Assembly: GCF_022965805.1 (NCBI RefSeq) | Contig: NC_133101.1 | Coordinates: 12,743,054 to 12,807,053 of the forward strand | Source: Primulina eburnea | Lineage: Eukaryota; Streptophyta; Magnoliopsida; Lamiales; Gesneriaceae | Length of the DNA: 64,000 nucleotides | Direction of reading: 5' to 3' | In this document: positions 48,174 through 60,178 of the stretch, piece by piece | Layout of the letters: each line of letters starts with the position of its first letter | Position numbering within the stretch: the stretch's first letter is position 1 | Made by a program: the position numbers and the translations under genes | The notes under the pieces: model-generated | Told to the model about the DNA's origin: nothing | Database searches by the model: none | What the model saw: only the letters and a program-made list of their open reading frames with translations

Positions 48174-48810
48174 ATGCCTCCTAAGAGAAAGACTTCAGAG
48201 GGTGAGGATAGCTCCTCATCGAGAGTTGTCGACGAGTTTGGCAAGTTGTTGAAAGAGCAAGACAAGGTTCATGGTGAGCAGATTCAACAGTTGCTTCGTT
48301 TGCAAGGATCGGGTCAAGGTAGAGGCCAAGGGGGAGGCCAAGTGGCTCAAGCAGTTGGGACTGATGGGATCTTTACTGCTTTCAAGAGGATGGATCCGCC
48401 TGAGTTTGAAGGAAGCACCGGTCCATTAGTGGCTGTAGAGTGGATCAATGCACTTAAGGCGATTTTTGATCATCTCAACTATGAAGACAAAGACAGAGTC
48501 GGTTGTGCGATCTTCATGCTAGTCAAAGCTGCACGCATTTGGTGAAATGCTACCAAGGTTGGTGTTGATATTCCGGCATTGAAGTGGAATTATTTCACGG
48601 AGCTTTTCTATGACAAGTATTTTCCGGATGCACTTCGAGCTAGGAAGGTGACTGAGTTTTTAGAGCTTCGACAGGGAGGTATGAATGTTGACGAGTACAT
48701 TTTGAAGTTTGATGAGGGTTGTCTGTTTGCCCCTTATGTTGCCTCGAATGACAAGGACAAGGGTGCTCATTTCATGAGAGGACTTCGAGCTGAAATCAGA
48801 AGAGACATAA
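48174..48810 (+). pseudogene. Element E1 gag, truncated
   Basis: Starts MPPKRKTSEGEDSSSS, then the gag core (FKRMDPPEFEGS, LKAIFDHLNYEDKDRV). A TGA at 48543-48545 replaces a Trp codon that E2 retains (WWNA). It reopens through FYDKYFPDALRARKVTEF and ends within EIRRDI at the junction with gene copy 2. No zinc knuckle left. Confidence 0.9.
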
Positions 48811-51800
48811 GAGAATGGACGGATGGAATATGATACCACAGCAATTGCCAAGCTCCCATGAGATACTGCCAGACCAAAGCAAGAATCATATACATATGGA
48901 ACCTGCAGAGAAAATCTAGAGTCTATTGGAAACAAATATGCAAATTTAAAACAGAAGTAAACATGAAAAATTAATGCATACATCCGGGGAGCTATTCAAA
49001 CCAAGAGTATTTGAAGGAATGTGTATTTCCCTTAGTGCTTTCCCAACTAAATTCCACGCTTTCATAGAGTTGTCCTGTAATACATGAACTGATCAAATAA
49101 TTTGGAGGGCTACCAATCTTTTCAACCTCAAGGCTTTCTGCTTGAGGCATTACTTGTTATTTTTAATATCTGTTGAACTAACACTCCCTTAATACTAAAA
49201 TTCATATTTATATCAATAAAACACTTCCTTCAATATTTATTACCTGGCTGCAGCTGTACAAGCAGAGTCCATCAAAAGCCCAAGCTAAACCAGTGACCTG
49301 ATTGTTATTTTACAAGATAATCATATGCCATTCCATATGCCAAAAAAGGTGTTGAGAACTTACAATGTGGTCATGCGCACTATAACAGCCAATTATTTCA
49401 AATTCATGGCTGGTCATATTCATGGTCCACACTTCAAATGATCCGGATCCTTTACCAATAGCCAGGAACAAATTTAGTGGTGTTTGCAGGGGGCAGTAAA
49501 TGAAAGTATGGAGACAGGTGCTGAATCAACAGTAATAACCTAATTACACGAGCAATCACAAGTTCCAAAATAAGATATAATCAAAGTAGCTGGTCTAAAT
49601 TTTGAAAGGATAAGTAGCAGACTTTTAGCAGGATATGCTGACCTCCCTCAGCAAAGAAAATTAAGCATGAACAGTTTCAGATGACTTCAGCAGTTCCTTA
49701 ATATTCACCTGCCAAATCTTCACTCTATAAACAAAAAGAAGAGGAAAGTCACAAAATTAAATGTTATAATCAAATAAAAGGTAAACCTTATATGTATGTG
49801 TGTGTATAATTCAGTAGTTCTAACCCATGTCAAGCAAATATGCTAGACTTTTGGCTTCGAAAACAGAAAAAGGTTAATTAGTTACTCACCTCCCATTAGA
49901 ACTTCCCGTCGCTAAAAGAAGTTGAGGTTTTGAAATTTCAGAGCCATATAAAGCCCAGCAAATAGATGTGATGCATGTATCATGTGCCTTGAGAAAGCCA
50001 CCATTTGATGCTTTACATGGGAGTTCAGGGGTAATAATGGAATAACTCTCTGGTGCATCAATTCTCCAGAATGAAATTAGACCACATTTCAATCTAGTAG
50101 CAAGAATAGAGCAGCAGCCCGAGGAGTTATGAGGAATAGAAACCCAATCTTCAGATGTCCTCAGAATCGGTGACCAAGCCACAATAAGGGGTGTCAGCAT
50201 TGCATTGCGAGAAGCATATTGTTGTGCCTGTTATTAGTTGAACATTGCATTCTTTGATCTTCAGAGGTGTCCCTTCAGAAACAGATATGGGAATAATTTC
50301 CCATGTATTGTTTTCTTTTACATTGTCAAGTTTTTTTGCAGCAACCTAATAAAAATATCAACACATTCAATGTAATGGCATATATCAAATGCACAACTTT
50401 TCAAATTGAAAGCAGATCATGTAGCTGCATTGAAGCTGATTTAGTAAGTATGGAGGTTCATGTCATGGAATAAAATGATAAAACTAAATCAGATAGTGAA
50501 TGCAGTGTGCAGTACATTAGTTTCATTCTGTCTCCTTCGTTTTCTTTCCTTTCTTAAACTAGATACAGGTGGCTCATTAGGGCATTCAGATTCTGCATTA
50601 TCTCGACTCCCTATCACCTGTATAAAGAAAAAACCCCAAGAATAGTTGGAATTCATATCATTAATTGTTATGTCATCAAGAATATTTCATCTAGAAAAGT
50701 ATATGGGGATATGCAAGAAACGCTAATCAGCAAAAAGTTGAAAGATAGAACAAACTCACATCTAAAATTTATGAAGATATAATTTGAGACTCTCCGAAAT
50801 TGATCTTGGAAAGATAATTATACATCATCTCTGATATGTCCATAACCTAGAAAATTTCAGATTATAACTTTAGCAAATGTGTGAAAAACAAAATTTCAGA
50901 AACAATTCCATTGCTAAAATTTTCACCATTTTTTTTGGTTCAGGAAGATTATTAAAGTGAAGAGACAGTAAGCTCGAACCATAATTCTGGTCCTGCCACC
51001 ACTACTTCCTGAAAGCTTCATTTATTAAATACTTAATACCTCAATCCATTCAGCCGAAAAATCACATAAGGGAAAGCGGTACAGTTTGACGCGTCCTCCA
51101 GTGGTGCAAACAGCAAGCAAATAACTGCACGATTCATAGCAAAATGTAGAATTAATTCAGGGAGGCAACTTGCGTTGCATACTCAAACAAAAACTTCGAT
51201 CAGGGGTAATGGTATCAGTACCCAACATTGCTAGCAAGATCTGCAGGAGACCAGGAAATTAACCTAACACATGGCCTTGTATCCCGCGACACATGCATTG
51301 GCAACAAGCACCCAGAGAGAAAATCTATCCCTGTGAAAAAATGAAAACAAAATCAAATGCAGTGACCTGAGAAAATAAAAAGTACTTGAAACCTCAACTC
51401 AAAATTAATTTTCATTTGCACTGTAAAACCACAAACCCAGAAATCCAAATGGCATCCAAATTGTGTACATACATACATACAATGAGCTCATTCAAAACTA
51501 TGAAATTCATTTTTTAATATGATTCTACGTACCTCCAGCATTTATTACACCAATGGAAAAAGGCTTGCTTGGGAGAACAGAAATTACACCTCGACATCCA
51601 GCTCCAGAAGGTTTAGCAGGATTCTAACCAAGTGAACAACAAGCATATACCAGTGATTCGAGGGCTAAATCAACAGTATAAAATTAAATCCTAATTTGAA
51701 AAAACAAATAAAAATTAAGGTAATATGAATTATATAGACCAACTACTATAAGATTCTCTATCAAATTAAAATCAGACCCTGTATTGAACTCCAACATAAA

Positions 51801-52296
51801 ACAGCTTCCAGACCAGTTATGATGATCAGGTAGTTGTATGCAATCAATTGATTTAGTAGTTGTCTTTACTAAGTCATGGGATCAGATCCCATCATGTGGA
51901 TCACAGAATACTGGACTCAGAATCAGTGGTCATTGATTCTTGTTCATGTCAGTGCATAGTTAATAATGTCATCTGCATAATCCTCACACTAACAGAATCA
52001 CATGACAACCCAAAATTCTTGATCAACTAAAAACTCAGCTAGAACAGATTGAATGCCAGGATACTTCTGAACTTGAGCAATTTCAATGTTGAGACTCAAA
52101 TGCTATACATCGTATCAGTAAAATTGCATCAAAGCAATTCAATACTAAAATCAGCAAACTTTGAAAAGTTAACAATTACCAGGATCGTAATGAGGCTACC
52201 AGAAGCGATCGCCACCAGATTCTCTTCGGACCAAGCAACAGCGTTCGGATAACAAGGCGCTGATACGAGCACCGCTGCTTGGAAGCGGGAAGACAT
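48811..52296 (-). pseudogene. TFIIIC90/WD40-like gene, copy 2 (truncated pseudogene)
   Basis: Exon 1 at 52180-52296 (WSEEN where copy 1 has WYKEN) and the same downstream exons as copy 1, including MLTPLIVAWSP... near 49890-50200. It also has three exons beyond the end of copy 1: VTGLAWAFDGLCLYSCSQ (near 49250-49300), NSMKAWNLVGKALREI (near 49010-49075) and VPYVYDSCFGLAVSHGS (near 48815-48900). A run of five Cs instead of six near 49490 shifts the frame in the exon reading LSFTAP. Cut at 48811 by E1 sequence, so the C-terminal half is absent. Confidence 0.75.
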
Positions 52297-53209
52297 TGTT
52301 GAAGAGAATTGAAACAGAAAGCAGAGCGGTGTTTTATTATTTTGGAGTGAAGCAGATTCGATTCTTCGACCTAATTTGTGAAACAGCTCGAATTGTCCAA
52401 ATCGAATTACACCATATAACCTACATATATTTGTATTTCCTAGACTAGACTAGAAGACTAAAAAAAATCTTCTATTTTATATTATTAAAAAAAATAAAAA
52501 TATTTATTTTTATGTGGATTTAGGGATTTCTCGCTTAGAGGGCAAAAACAATGGATATTGAGGAAGCAACAAGCATTGAAGAAATGAAGTTGAAACATTA
52601 GTCAATCTCTTGCATTACCAAATTTAGGGGTGAGTAGAAACCAAAGCCAAATCAAATAGTTGGTTTGGTTTTTAGTCGATCGATTTATATTGGTTTTAAA
52701 ATTAATCATATCGAAAAAATTGGTTTTGTTCAAAGTTTTGGTGAAAAATCCTAACCGAACCAATTTTATAAATATATAATATTTTTAATTATATACATAT
52801 TATTTTATTTTATGTCATATAATTGATATTATGAAAGTTTGATGATTGGTATTGGTGGCACATTTTATAAAGCTAAAAAAAATTGACCATTATCCTGTTC
52901 AATCTTCACAAGTATTTATTGATCTTCATGATATTTTTGGAAAAGGTTAAAAACCTCGAGCAAGAAATCTTGGATGCGAGTGAATTTACTCTTACCAAAT
53001 ACCCAAGTTGATAAACATAAAAGATAAATGTCTTTCTTTCTTTAAAGTGTGATAATGGATGATATTGAAGCTATTTCTAAAAGTTGAACTATTGAAAACT
53101 TATATTTATCTATTTATAATAGCTAGTTTTGAAAATTTAAATTATGATTATAAAAAGTCAAAATATTTTATTTGAACAAAATTAAAATTTAAAATTGAAC
53201 ATCCAAAGG

Positions 53210-53741
53210 TTCGCGACGGTATTGAAAAAGCCGTCGCTATATTAAGCGACGGAATTGAAAAAGCCGTCGCTATATTAAACGACGATTTTTTTAAAAAAAC
53301 CGCCGATTAAGAAGCGATGGTTTGTAACCATAAAATGCATAAAAAAAACTACTACGCAAAAATTAAAATTATGTAGTAAATTTTCGGGGAAAAAAAAGAT
53401 TAAAACCTGATTTGCGCGAAGATATGCAGCTCCACGTAACACTGGAAGATCGTACCGACGAGCAAATCTACGAAATAAATAAGAAAAAATGTTAGTACAA
53501 AATTAAAAATCGAAACTACGAAAAATTGATAGAGTTTAACTACTACTAGAGATAGACGAAAAATCGTTTAAGGAAATGTCTGCGAACCTCGGTATATATA
53601 GAATTATAGCGACGGTTTTTAATAAAACCGTCGCTATATAGCAACGGTTCAACCAAAACTGTCGCGATAATAGCGACAGTTTTGGTAAAAACCGTCGCCG
53701 ATCGGTTGTTGCATAACCGTCGCTATTATGGCGAAGGTTTT
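53210..53741 (-). mobile_element. CACTA-like end, partial third copy
   Basis: GCGACGG/CCGTCGC units as at 43165-44111, but lost beyond 53741, where E2 LTR sequence begins. Confidence 0.7.
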
Positions 53742-54011
53742 TCTTGTGATGCAGATAAGAGTGACGGACCAGGACGTTGATTGGAGCCGAGGTCATATGC
53801 ATAGAAGATGGAAGGAAGAAGATATTTTGCTATACATGATCAAAATTATATTTTGTATTTTGGTGCAACACTTTATAGATCATGTATATACTTTTGATTG
53901 TAAATATTGAATATAATGTGTATGTCAAGAAAATTTTAAATCCTTCCTCCCTTCAAAGAAATTTTATAAAAATTCCGCTGCTATTTTAAGAAATCGGTCG
54001 AGGGTGTTACA
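53742..54011 (+). repeat. Element E2 5' LTR fragment
   Basis: Matches 47783-48038 of E1 and ends GGTGTTACA before the primer site TGGTATCAGAGC (54016-54027). Confidence 0.88.
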
Positions 54012-54148
54012 TTTAGTGGTATCAGAGCAACGTTCTCCCGACCAATGCATATGACTTCGTCTACTTTCAACAGTCCGGGTATGTCTTTTTCTACATCTAT
54101 TTACTGTTATCAGTTGATATGTATTATGTGAGCACATTGTAGGATTTA

Positions 54149-57100
54149 ATGCCTCCTAAGAGGAAAGCTTCAGAGGGTGAGGATAGTTCCTCATCGAGAG
54201 TTGTCGATGAGTTCGGCAAGTTATTGAAAGAGCAAGCTAAGTTTCACAGTGAGCAGATTCAACAGTTGCTCCGTTTGCAAGGTTCAGGTCAAGGTAGAGG
54301 CCAAGGGAGAGGCCAAGTGGCTCAAGAAGTTGGGACTGATGGGAACTTTACTGCTTTTAAGAGGATGGATCCGCCTGAGTTTGCAGGAAGCACTGATCCA
54401 TTGGTGGCCGTAGAGTGGATCAAAGCACTTGAGGCAATATTTGATCATTTCAAGTATGAAGACAAAGACAGAGTGGATTGTGCAGTTTTCATGTTAGTCA
54501 AAGCTGCACGTATTTGGTGGAATGCTACCAAGGTAAGTGTTGATGTTCCGGCATTGAAGTGGCAAGAGTTCACGGATCTTTTCTACGATAAGTATTTTTC
54601 GGATGCACTTTGAGCTCGGAAGGTGACTGAATTTTTAGAGCTGCGTCAAGGAGGTATGAATGTTGATGAGTACATTTTGAAGTTCGAGGAGGGATGTCTG
54701 TTTGCCCCGTATATTGCCTCCAATGACAAAGACAAGGGAGCTCATTTCATTAGAGGACTCCGAGAAGAAATCAGAAGAGACATCAATATGTCTAAAGCGG
54801 TGACATTTAAAGAAATTGTATCTAAAGCATTGTTAGCTGAGCAAGATGAGAAAGATATTGCTAGAGAGAGGCAAGTGAGGCAGCAAGCTATTGCTCATAG
54901 AGGTCAGAGTTCGAGCCAAAGAGATAAAGGCAGTTACAAGGGGAAAGGCAAGGTGGAGCCGAGTCCCAAAGCACCGGTAGTCTCATTTGATCGAGAGAAG
55001 CCGTTGTGTCCCAAGTGCAGTAGGCATCACAGGGGTGAGTGCAGATTTGGTACTTATACTTGCTACCGATGTGGTACTGCAGGCCATATCGCCAAGGACT
55101 GTCCGAGGGGATCAAGTAAAGAGAAGGTGCAGGGTCGCATCTTCACCATGACGAAGGAAGGTATAAACCATGATTCTTCTGTGATCTCTAGCACTATTTT
55201 AATTTCAGGCAGAGTAGCTACATCATTGATTGATACAGGTGCTACTCATTCTTTTATGTCTGAACTATTTTTGAGATCTTTGGGTCTAGTTCCTTTTATT
55301 CTTCCCCTCCAGTTTAATGTTGTATTACCTTCTGGAGATGTGTTGTGCCTGACGTCTATTGTGTATGCATGTTCTGTTCAAATTGATGGGCGAGTGGTTT
55401 ATGCCGATTTGATTGTTATTCCGATGGTTGCGTTTGATATTATACTTGGTATGGATTGGCTATCCACTTACCGTGCAGTGATTGATTGCGTTGCTAAGAC
55501 GGTGAAATTTGCAGATGATGGAAATAAGGAAGGTATGCTCGCCAGTGCAGGTACTTCGCTGGTCCTTCCTTTTATTTCATGTCTTGAGGCTAAGAGGTTG
55601 TTGTTTAGAGGTTGTGATGGGTTTTTGGCTTCGATTGTTGATATGGATAGAATTGTGAAGTTGAATATTGATGATATTGATGTTGTGAGAGAGTTTCCTG
55701 ATGTATTTGAGGATGATGTGCCGAGTTTACCGCCGGACAGAGATGTAGAGTTGTGATTGATCTAGTTCCAGGTACGGTTCCTATTTCCAAGGCTCTGTAC
55801 AGAATGGCCCCTACAGAGATGAAATAATTGAAGACGCAGTTGCAGGATTTATTAGATAAGGGTTTTATTCGGCCGAGTTCTTTGCCTTGGGGAGCTCCGG
55901 TTCTTTTTGTTAAAAAGATAGATGGGTCTTTGCGGCTGTGCATTGATTATAGAGAAATCAACAAAGTGACGATTAAGAATAAGTATCCGTTGCCACGGAT
56001 AGACGATCTTTTTGACCAATTGCAAGGGACTACAGTTTTTTTGAAGATTGATCTGCGATCTGGCTATTACCAGTTGAAAGTTAGGAGTCTGATATACCTA
56101 AGACGACATTTCGGACCAGGTATGGTCATTACGAATTTCTTGTTATGTCGTTTGGTCTGACTAATGCTCCTTCAGTCTTCATGGATCTTATGAACCGAGT
56201 GTTCAAGCCGTATTTGGATAGCTTTGTCATTGTTTTCATCGATGATATATTGATCTATTCCAAGACCAGAGAGCTTCATACAGAGCACCTCAGAGTTGTT
56301 CTTCAGTTGTTGAGAGAGAAGAGGTTGTATGCTAAGTTGAAGAAATGTGAGTTCTGGTTGGAGCAGATTTCTTTCTTAGGCCATGTTGTCTCGAAGGATG
56401 GTATAGCTGTTGATCCAGTGAAAATTGAGGTAATACAGAAGTGGCCTCTTCCTATCACTATATCTAGAGGTACGCAGTTTTCTTGGTTTAGCTGGTTATT
56501 ATCGTCAGTTTTATTTCAGGATTTTAGCAAGATTGCCTTGCCATTGACCAATTTGACGAGGAAAAACTGTAAAATTTGAGTGGTCCAATGAATGCCAAAG
56601 TGGATTTCACGAGTTGAAAGATAAATTGACGACAAGCTCCAGTACTTGCATTGCCCAGTGGTACAGAGGACTTTGTTGTTTATACCGATGCGTCGAAGAA
56701 GGGCCTTGGTGCAGTGCTGATGCAACGTGGAAAGGTTATAGCCTATGCTTCTCGTCAGTTGAAAGACTATGAGAAGAATTATCCTACGCATGATCTGGAA
56801 CTGGCAGCTGTGGTATTCGCCTTGAAAATCTGGAGACATTATTTATATGGCGAAAAGTGTGAAATTTTCACGGACCACAAGAGTTTAAAGTATTTGTTTT
56901 CCCAGAAAGAACTCAATATGCGACAGAGACGATGGTTAGAGCTTGTCAAAGATTATGATGTGACGATTAGTTATCACCCTGGGAAAGCGAATGTTGTAGC
57001 GGATGCTTTAAGTCGTAAGTCAAGTTCCTCTTTGAGTTCTATGATTCAGAAGCCGTTGTTGTTAGACTTGCAACGAGAGGAGTTATCTTTGGTAGTACCT

Positions 57101-58579
57101 GGGAACCATTGCTCGCTTTTCAGCGTTGGTCATTCGGGCTACATTGACAGAGAGCAGGCCAATAATGTACAGTTGGCAGAGATGAGAGCCAGAGCAGAGG
57201 AGAGAGGTAATTCAGAGTTTGAGATGAATAGAGATGGTTTGATGACATTCAGAGGTCGTATATGCATTCCTACTGGTGATATTCGGAGAGACATTCTGAC
57301 AGAGGCACATACCGCGCCATACTCTATACATCCAGGTAGTACCAAGATGTATGAGGATCTTCGAAGACTCTATTGGTGGCCATGTATGAAGAAGGATATT
57401 GCCATGTTTATTTCTCAGTGCTTAACTTGTCAGAAGGTGAAAATCGAACACCGGAAACCTGCTGGGACATTGCAGTCATTGCCGATTCCTCAATGGAAAT
57501 GGGAGCATATTACAATGGATTTCGAGCATATTACAATGGATTTCGTGGTTGGTCTTCCCAAAACGCATAAAGGCTTTAACTCTATTTGGGTTATCGTTGA
57601 TCGGTTGACCAAGTCAGCGCATTTTTTCCCAGTCAAGATGACGTATTCTACGAACCAGTATGCCGAACAGTACATAGCAGAGATTGTCAGAATTCATGGT
57701 GTTCTTGTGTCAATTGTGTCTGATCGTGACCCTAGATTTACTTCAGAGTTTTGGAAGAGTTTATACAGATATTTGGGTACACGGTTAGCATTCAGTACAG
57801 CATATCATCCCCAGAGTGACGGTCAATCATAGAGAGTTATTCAGATTTTAGAGGATATGCTCAGAGCTTGTACTATAGACTATCCAGGTAGTTGGGATTC
57901 CAAATTGCCTCTTGTTGATTTCATGTATAATAACAGCTACCAAGAAACGATTGGCATGGCACCGTATGAAGCGCTTTATGGCAGAAAGTGTAGATCTCCC
58001 TTATATTGAGATGAGATTGGTGAGAGGAAGATGTTGGGTCCAGAATTTGTCCAACAGACAGCTGATGTTGTTGTTGTTATTCAAGAAAGGATGAAGACGG
58101 CACAATCAAGACAAAAGAGTTATGCTGATGTTAGACGAAGGTCGTTGCAGTTTGAGGTTGGCGATCACGTGTTCTTGAAGATTGCACCTCTTAAAGGTGT
58201 GATGCGGTTTGGTAAAAAGGGAAAGTTGAGTCCAAGATTTATTGGTCCATTTGAGATCTTAGACAGAGTCGGTGATCGAGCTTACAGGTTAGCCTTACCG
58301 CCAGATCTTGATAGGGTTCATAATGTTTTTCATGTATCCATGCTCAGGAAGTATATTGCGAATCCTTCCCATGTTCTTCATCACGAGACATTGGACTTGA
58401 CACCGAATTTGACGTATCAAGAGATTCTAGTCCAGATTCTGGATCGCAAAGTTAAAATATTGAGAAACAAAGAGATCGACATTGTTAAAGTCCTTTGGAG
58501 GAATCAATTGATTGAAGAAGCCACGTGGGAACCAGAGGACGAGATGAAAGGAAAATATCCTGAGTTGTTTTCGCACTGA
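54149..58579 (+). pseudogene. Element E2 gag-pol pseudogene
   Basis: Starts MPPKRKASEGED. Gag core, then CCHC knuckles (CPKCSRHHRGEC and CYRCGTAGHIAKDC, near 55010-55100). Protease LIDTGATHSF (~55230) to LGMDWLS. RT with FIDDILIYS (~56240). RNase [14 protein letters not shown] (~56675), [16 protein letters not shown]. Integrase with HPGSTKMY... [19 protein letters not shown], then RFIGPFEIL and an EATWEPEDEM tail. Lesions: TGA 54611-54613, frameshift ~55750, TAA 55825-55827, frameshifts ~56090 and ~56470-56640, TAG 57830-57832, TGA 58007-58009, plus a 21-bp in-frame duplication at 57503-57544. Inactive. Confidence 0.95.
57503..57544. repeat. 21-bp in-frame tandem duplication in the E2 integrase
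   Basis: 57503-57523 and 57524-57544 are identical and repeat the heptapeptide EHITMDF, so the first catalytic Asp region of the integrase is doubled without shifting frame. Confidence 0.97.
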
Positions 58580-58583
58580 CGTC

Positions 58584-58619
58584 AATTTCGAGGACGAAAT
58601 TCTTTTAAGGAGGGGAGAT
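58584..58619 (+). promoter_or_regulatory. Element E2 hairpin and polypurine tract
   Basis: AATTTCG-AGGA-CGAAATT (58584-58601), followed by TTTTAAGGAGGGGAGAT and the 3' LTR start TGTAATA. Confidence 0.88.
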
Positions 58620-59720
58620 TGTAATATACAAGTCTGGTGAACGGTATGATTTGAGATTTCCTATGTTTATGGACTCTTTGGTTAAGTTTAAGCATAGTTT
58701 TGATGTTTAGAATTGTGATCTGAGGCCAATTGGAGTGGTTAGATAAGACATAGAAGTGTAACTTTCATGTTGAGAGCGTTGCCAAAATATGAGGAGAAGT
58801 GACGTTGCGATTCGGTTTAGTTGCGAAGAGTATTGTTGGTTCAGAGGAGAGTGCACCCGCACTCCATTTTTCAGTGCACCCGCGGTGACCAGAGTGCACC
58901 CGCACTCCAAAAGTTAGTGCACCCGCGGTCTACAGTTTCAAAATTTTGGATGAGGTGCCGAAGGCATAGCGCACCCGCGGTCCATGAACAGTAAAAACGT
59001 GTTTTCGAGATTTAAGTGATATAATAGAAGGAGTTGGCTCATTTTTCCTCATTCTTTCCCAATTCTCTCGGTTCTTCAGCTCTAGGAGAGGTTAGGGTTC
59101 TTATTCCTTTCTTTCCTTCCTTTGATTCAAGCATCTTGTTGGATTGTTGAAGTGAGAACAAGGTTCTTTTGGATTCAAGAAGCTAAGGTAAGCTTGTGGA
59201 TTTGGTTATTCTTGGATTATGGTGTTGGAGAAATTATGATGAGATTCATTATTGTGTTGGTTTTATGGATCTTATGGTACGGTTGTTTGATTATTGGGTT
59301 GTTGATGGTTCAATACTTGATTTATTGTTGTAGGAGTTGTACCAAAATCTTAGTATCAAGCTTTCCATTGGGTGTAAGTGGAATTCATTCCTTGTGCTCA
59401 CATGAAGTATATGTATTGTGTTTCAATGGTTTTAATATGCTATTCCCTTCCATTTAACTCATGTTATGTATTGATACATTTGTTGTATATTAGAGGTATT
59501 TTATGTCTCAATTATGTCAAAGGGAATACAAAAGAGAAGAGTCTTCAAAGTGTTTGATTTAATGTCCAAGAGAGAGTTCAAATGTTTTATTGGATTGATA
59601 GATACATAGTCAGAGATTGCAATGCAATTAGTTGATGAACGACCATAGGCTTATATTCCAACAGAGTATCGATTATATCGATGGGATATAGGTACAGAGA
59701 CAGAGATACTATTTAGATAT
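58620..59720 (+). repeat. Element E2 3' LTR, truncated by G
   Basis: Homologous to 46320-47577 of E1, with a shortened GCACCCGCGGT array (58848-58985) and TATAATAG at 59020-59027. Ends at TTTAGATAT where element G begins. Confidence 0.9.
58848..58985. repeat. GCACCCGCGGT array, E2 LTR
   Basis: Five copies of GTGCACCCGCGGT/GTGCACCCGCACT-type units, ~35 bp upstream of the TATA-like box. Confidence 0.82.
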
Positions 59721-59888
59721 TGATAAGTGCAATTTATTGTACTTTTATTACTTGTTTTTAACTTAGAATTTTGTGATTCTTGAGCAGGTTTTATGTAATT
59801 TGTTATTGTAGTTTGGAAGCTTAGAATGAAAGTTTGGAGTAGTAAAGTGTTGAATTTGAAAGTGCAAGAGATAAAATTCCCGAGAGAC

Positions 59889-60077
59889 CACCGCACACGC
59901 GGTATGTCTATGACCGTACCCGCGGTCACTGAATATAAAGAATGAAAAAAATCTGCCGAAGCTAGACCGCACCCGCGGTAACATTTGAAGCGCACCCGCG
60001 GTCTTCGTAGTTTGAAGATGAAAGTTTCCCCGAAACTATAGTGCTCCCGCGGTGCCATCTTTACCGCTCCCGCGGTC
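59889..60077. repeat. ACCGCACCCGCGGT array, G LTR
   Basis: Six units (CCGCACACGCGGT, CCGTACCCGCGGT, CCGCACCCGCGGT, GCGCACCCGCGGT, GTGCTCCCGCGGT, CCGCTCCCGCGGT), ending ~95 bp upstream of the TATA box. Same motif as E1 and E2, whose LTRs are otherwise unlike this one. Confidence 0.88.
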
Positions 60078-60170
60078 GTTGACAGACAAAGTCCGGAAAT
60101 TCTTTAATTTGGTGTGCTGCGCATGGGAGTTGATGACTTTTGTGTTTTGCGTGAAAGACTTGTCTAGGAC

Positions 60171-60178
60171 TATAAAAG
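60171..60178 (+). promoter_or_regulatory. TATA box, G LTR
   Basis: TATAAAAG in a GGAC-TATAAAAGGC context, a strong match to plant core promoters. Confidence 0.7.

Larger units (their letters stand above)
46320..48810 (+). mobile_element. Element E1: 5' end of a Ty3/gypsy element, truncated in gag
   Basis: 5' LTR 46320-48038, primer site, and gag to 48810, where it breaks into gene copy 2. No pol and no 3' LTR. Closely related to E2. Confidence 0.9.
48811..53741 (-). repeat. Third copy of the gene-CACTA block (direct repeat of 38973-44111)
   Basis: Same orientation as copy 1. Lies exactly between the truncated E1 and the truncated E2. It extends ~540 bp further at the gene's 3' side than copy 1 but ends inside the CACTA repeats at 53741. 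It lacks ~275 bp in one intron (near 50895) and ~100 bp near 51830 relative to copy 1. Confidence 0.88.
53742..59720 (+). mobile_element. Element E2: Ty3/gypsy with full-length gag-pol pseudogene
   Basis: 5' LTR reduced to its last 270 bp (53742-54011), primer site, gag-pol, polypurine tract, and 3' LTR (58620-59720) cut by element G. The two LTR fragments do not overlap, so their divergence cannot be used to date the insertion. Confidence 0.92.
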
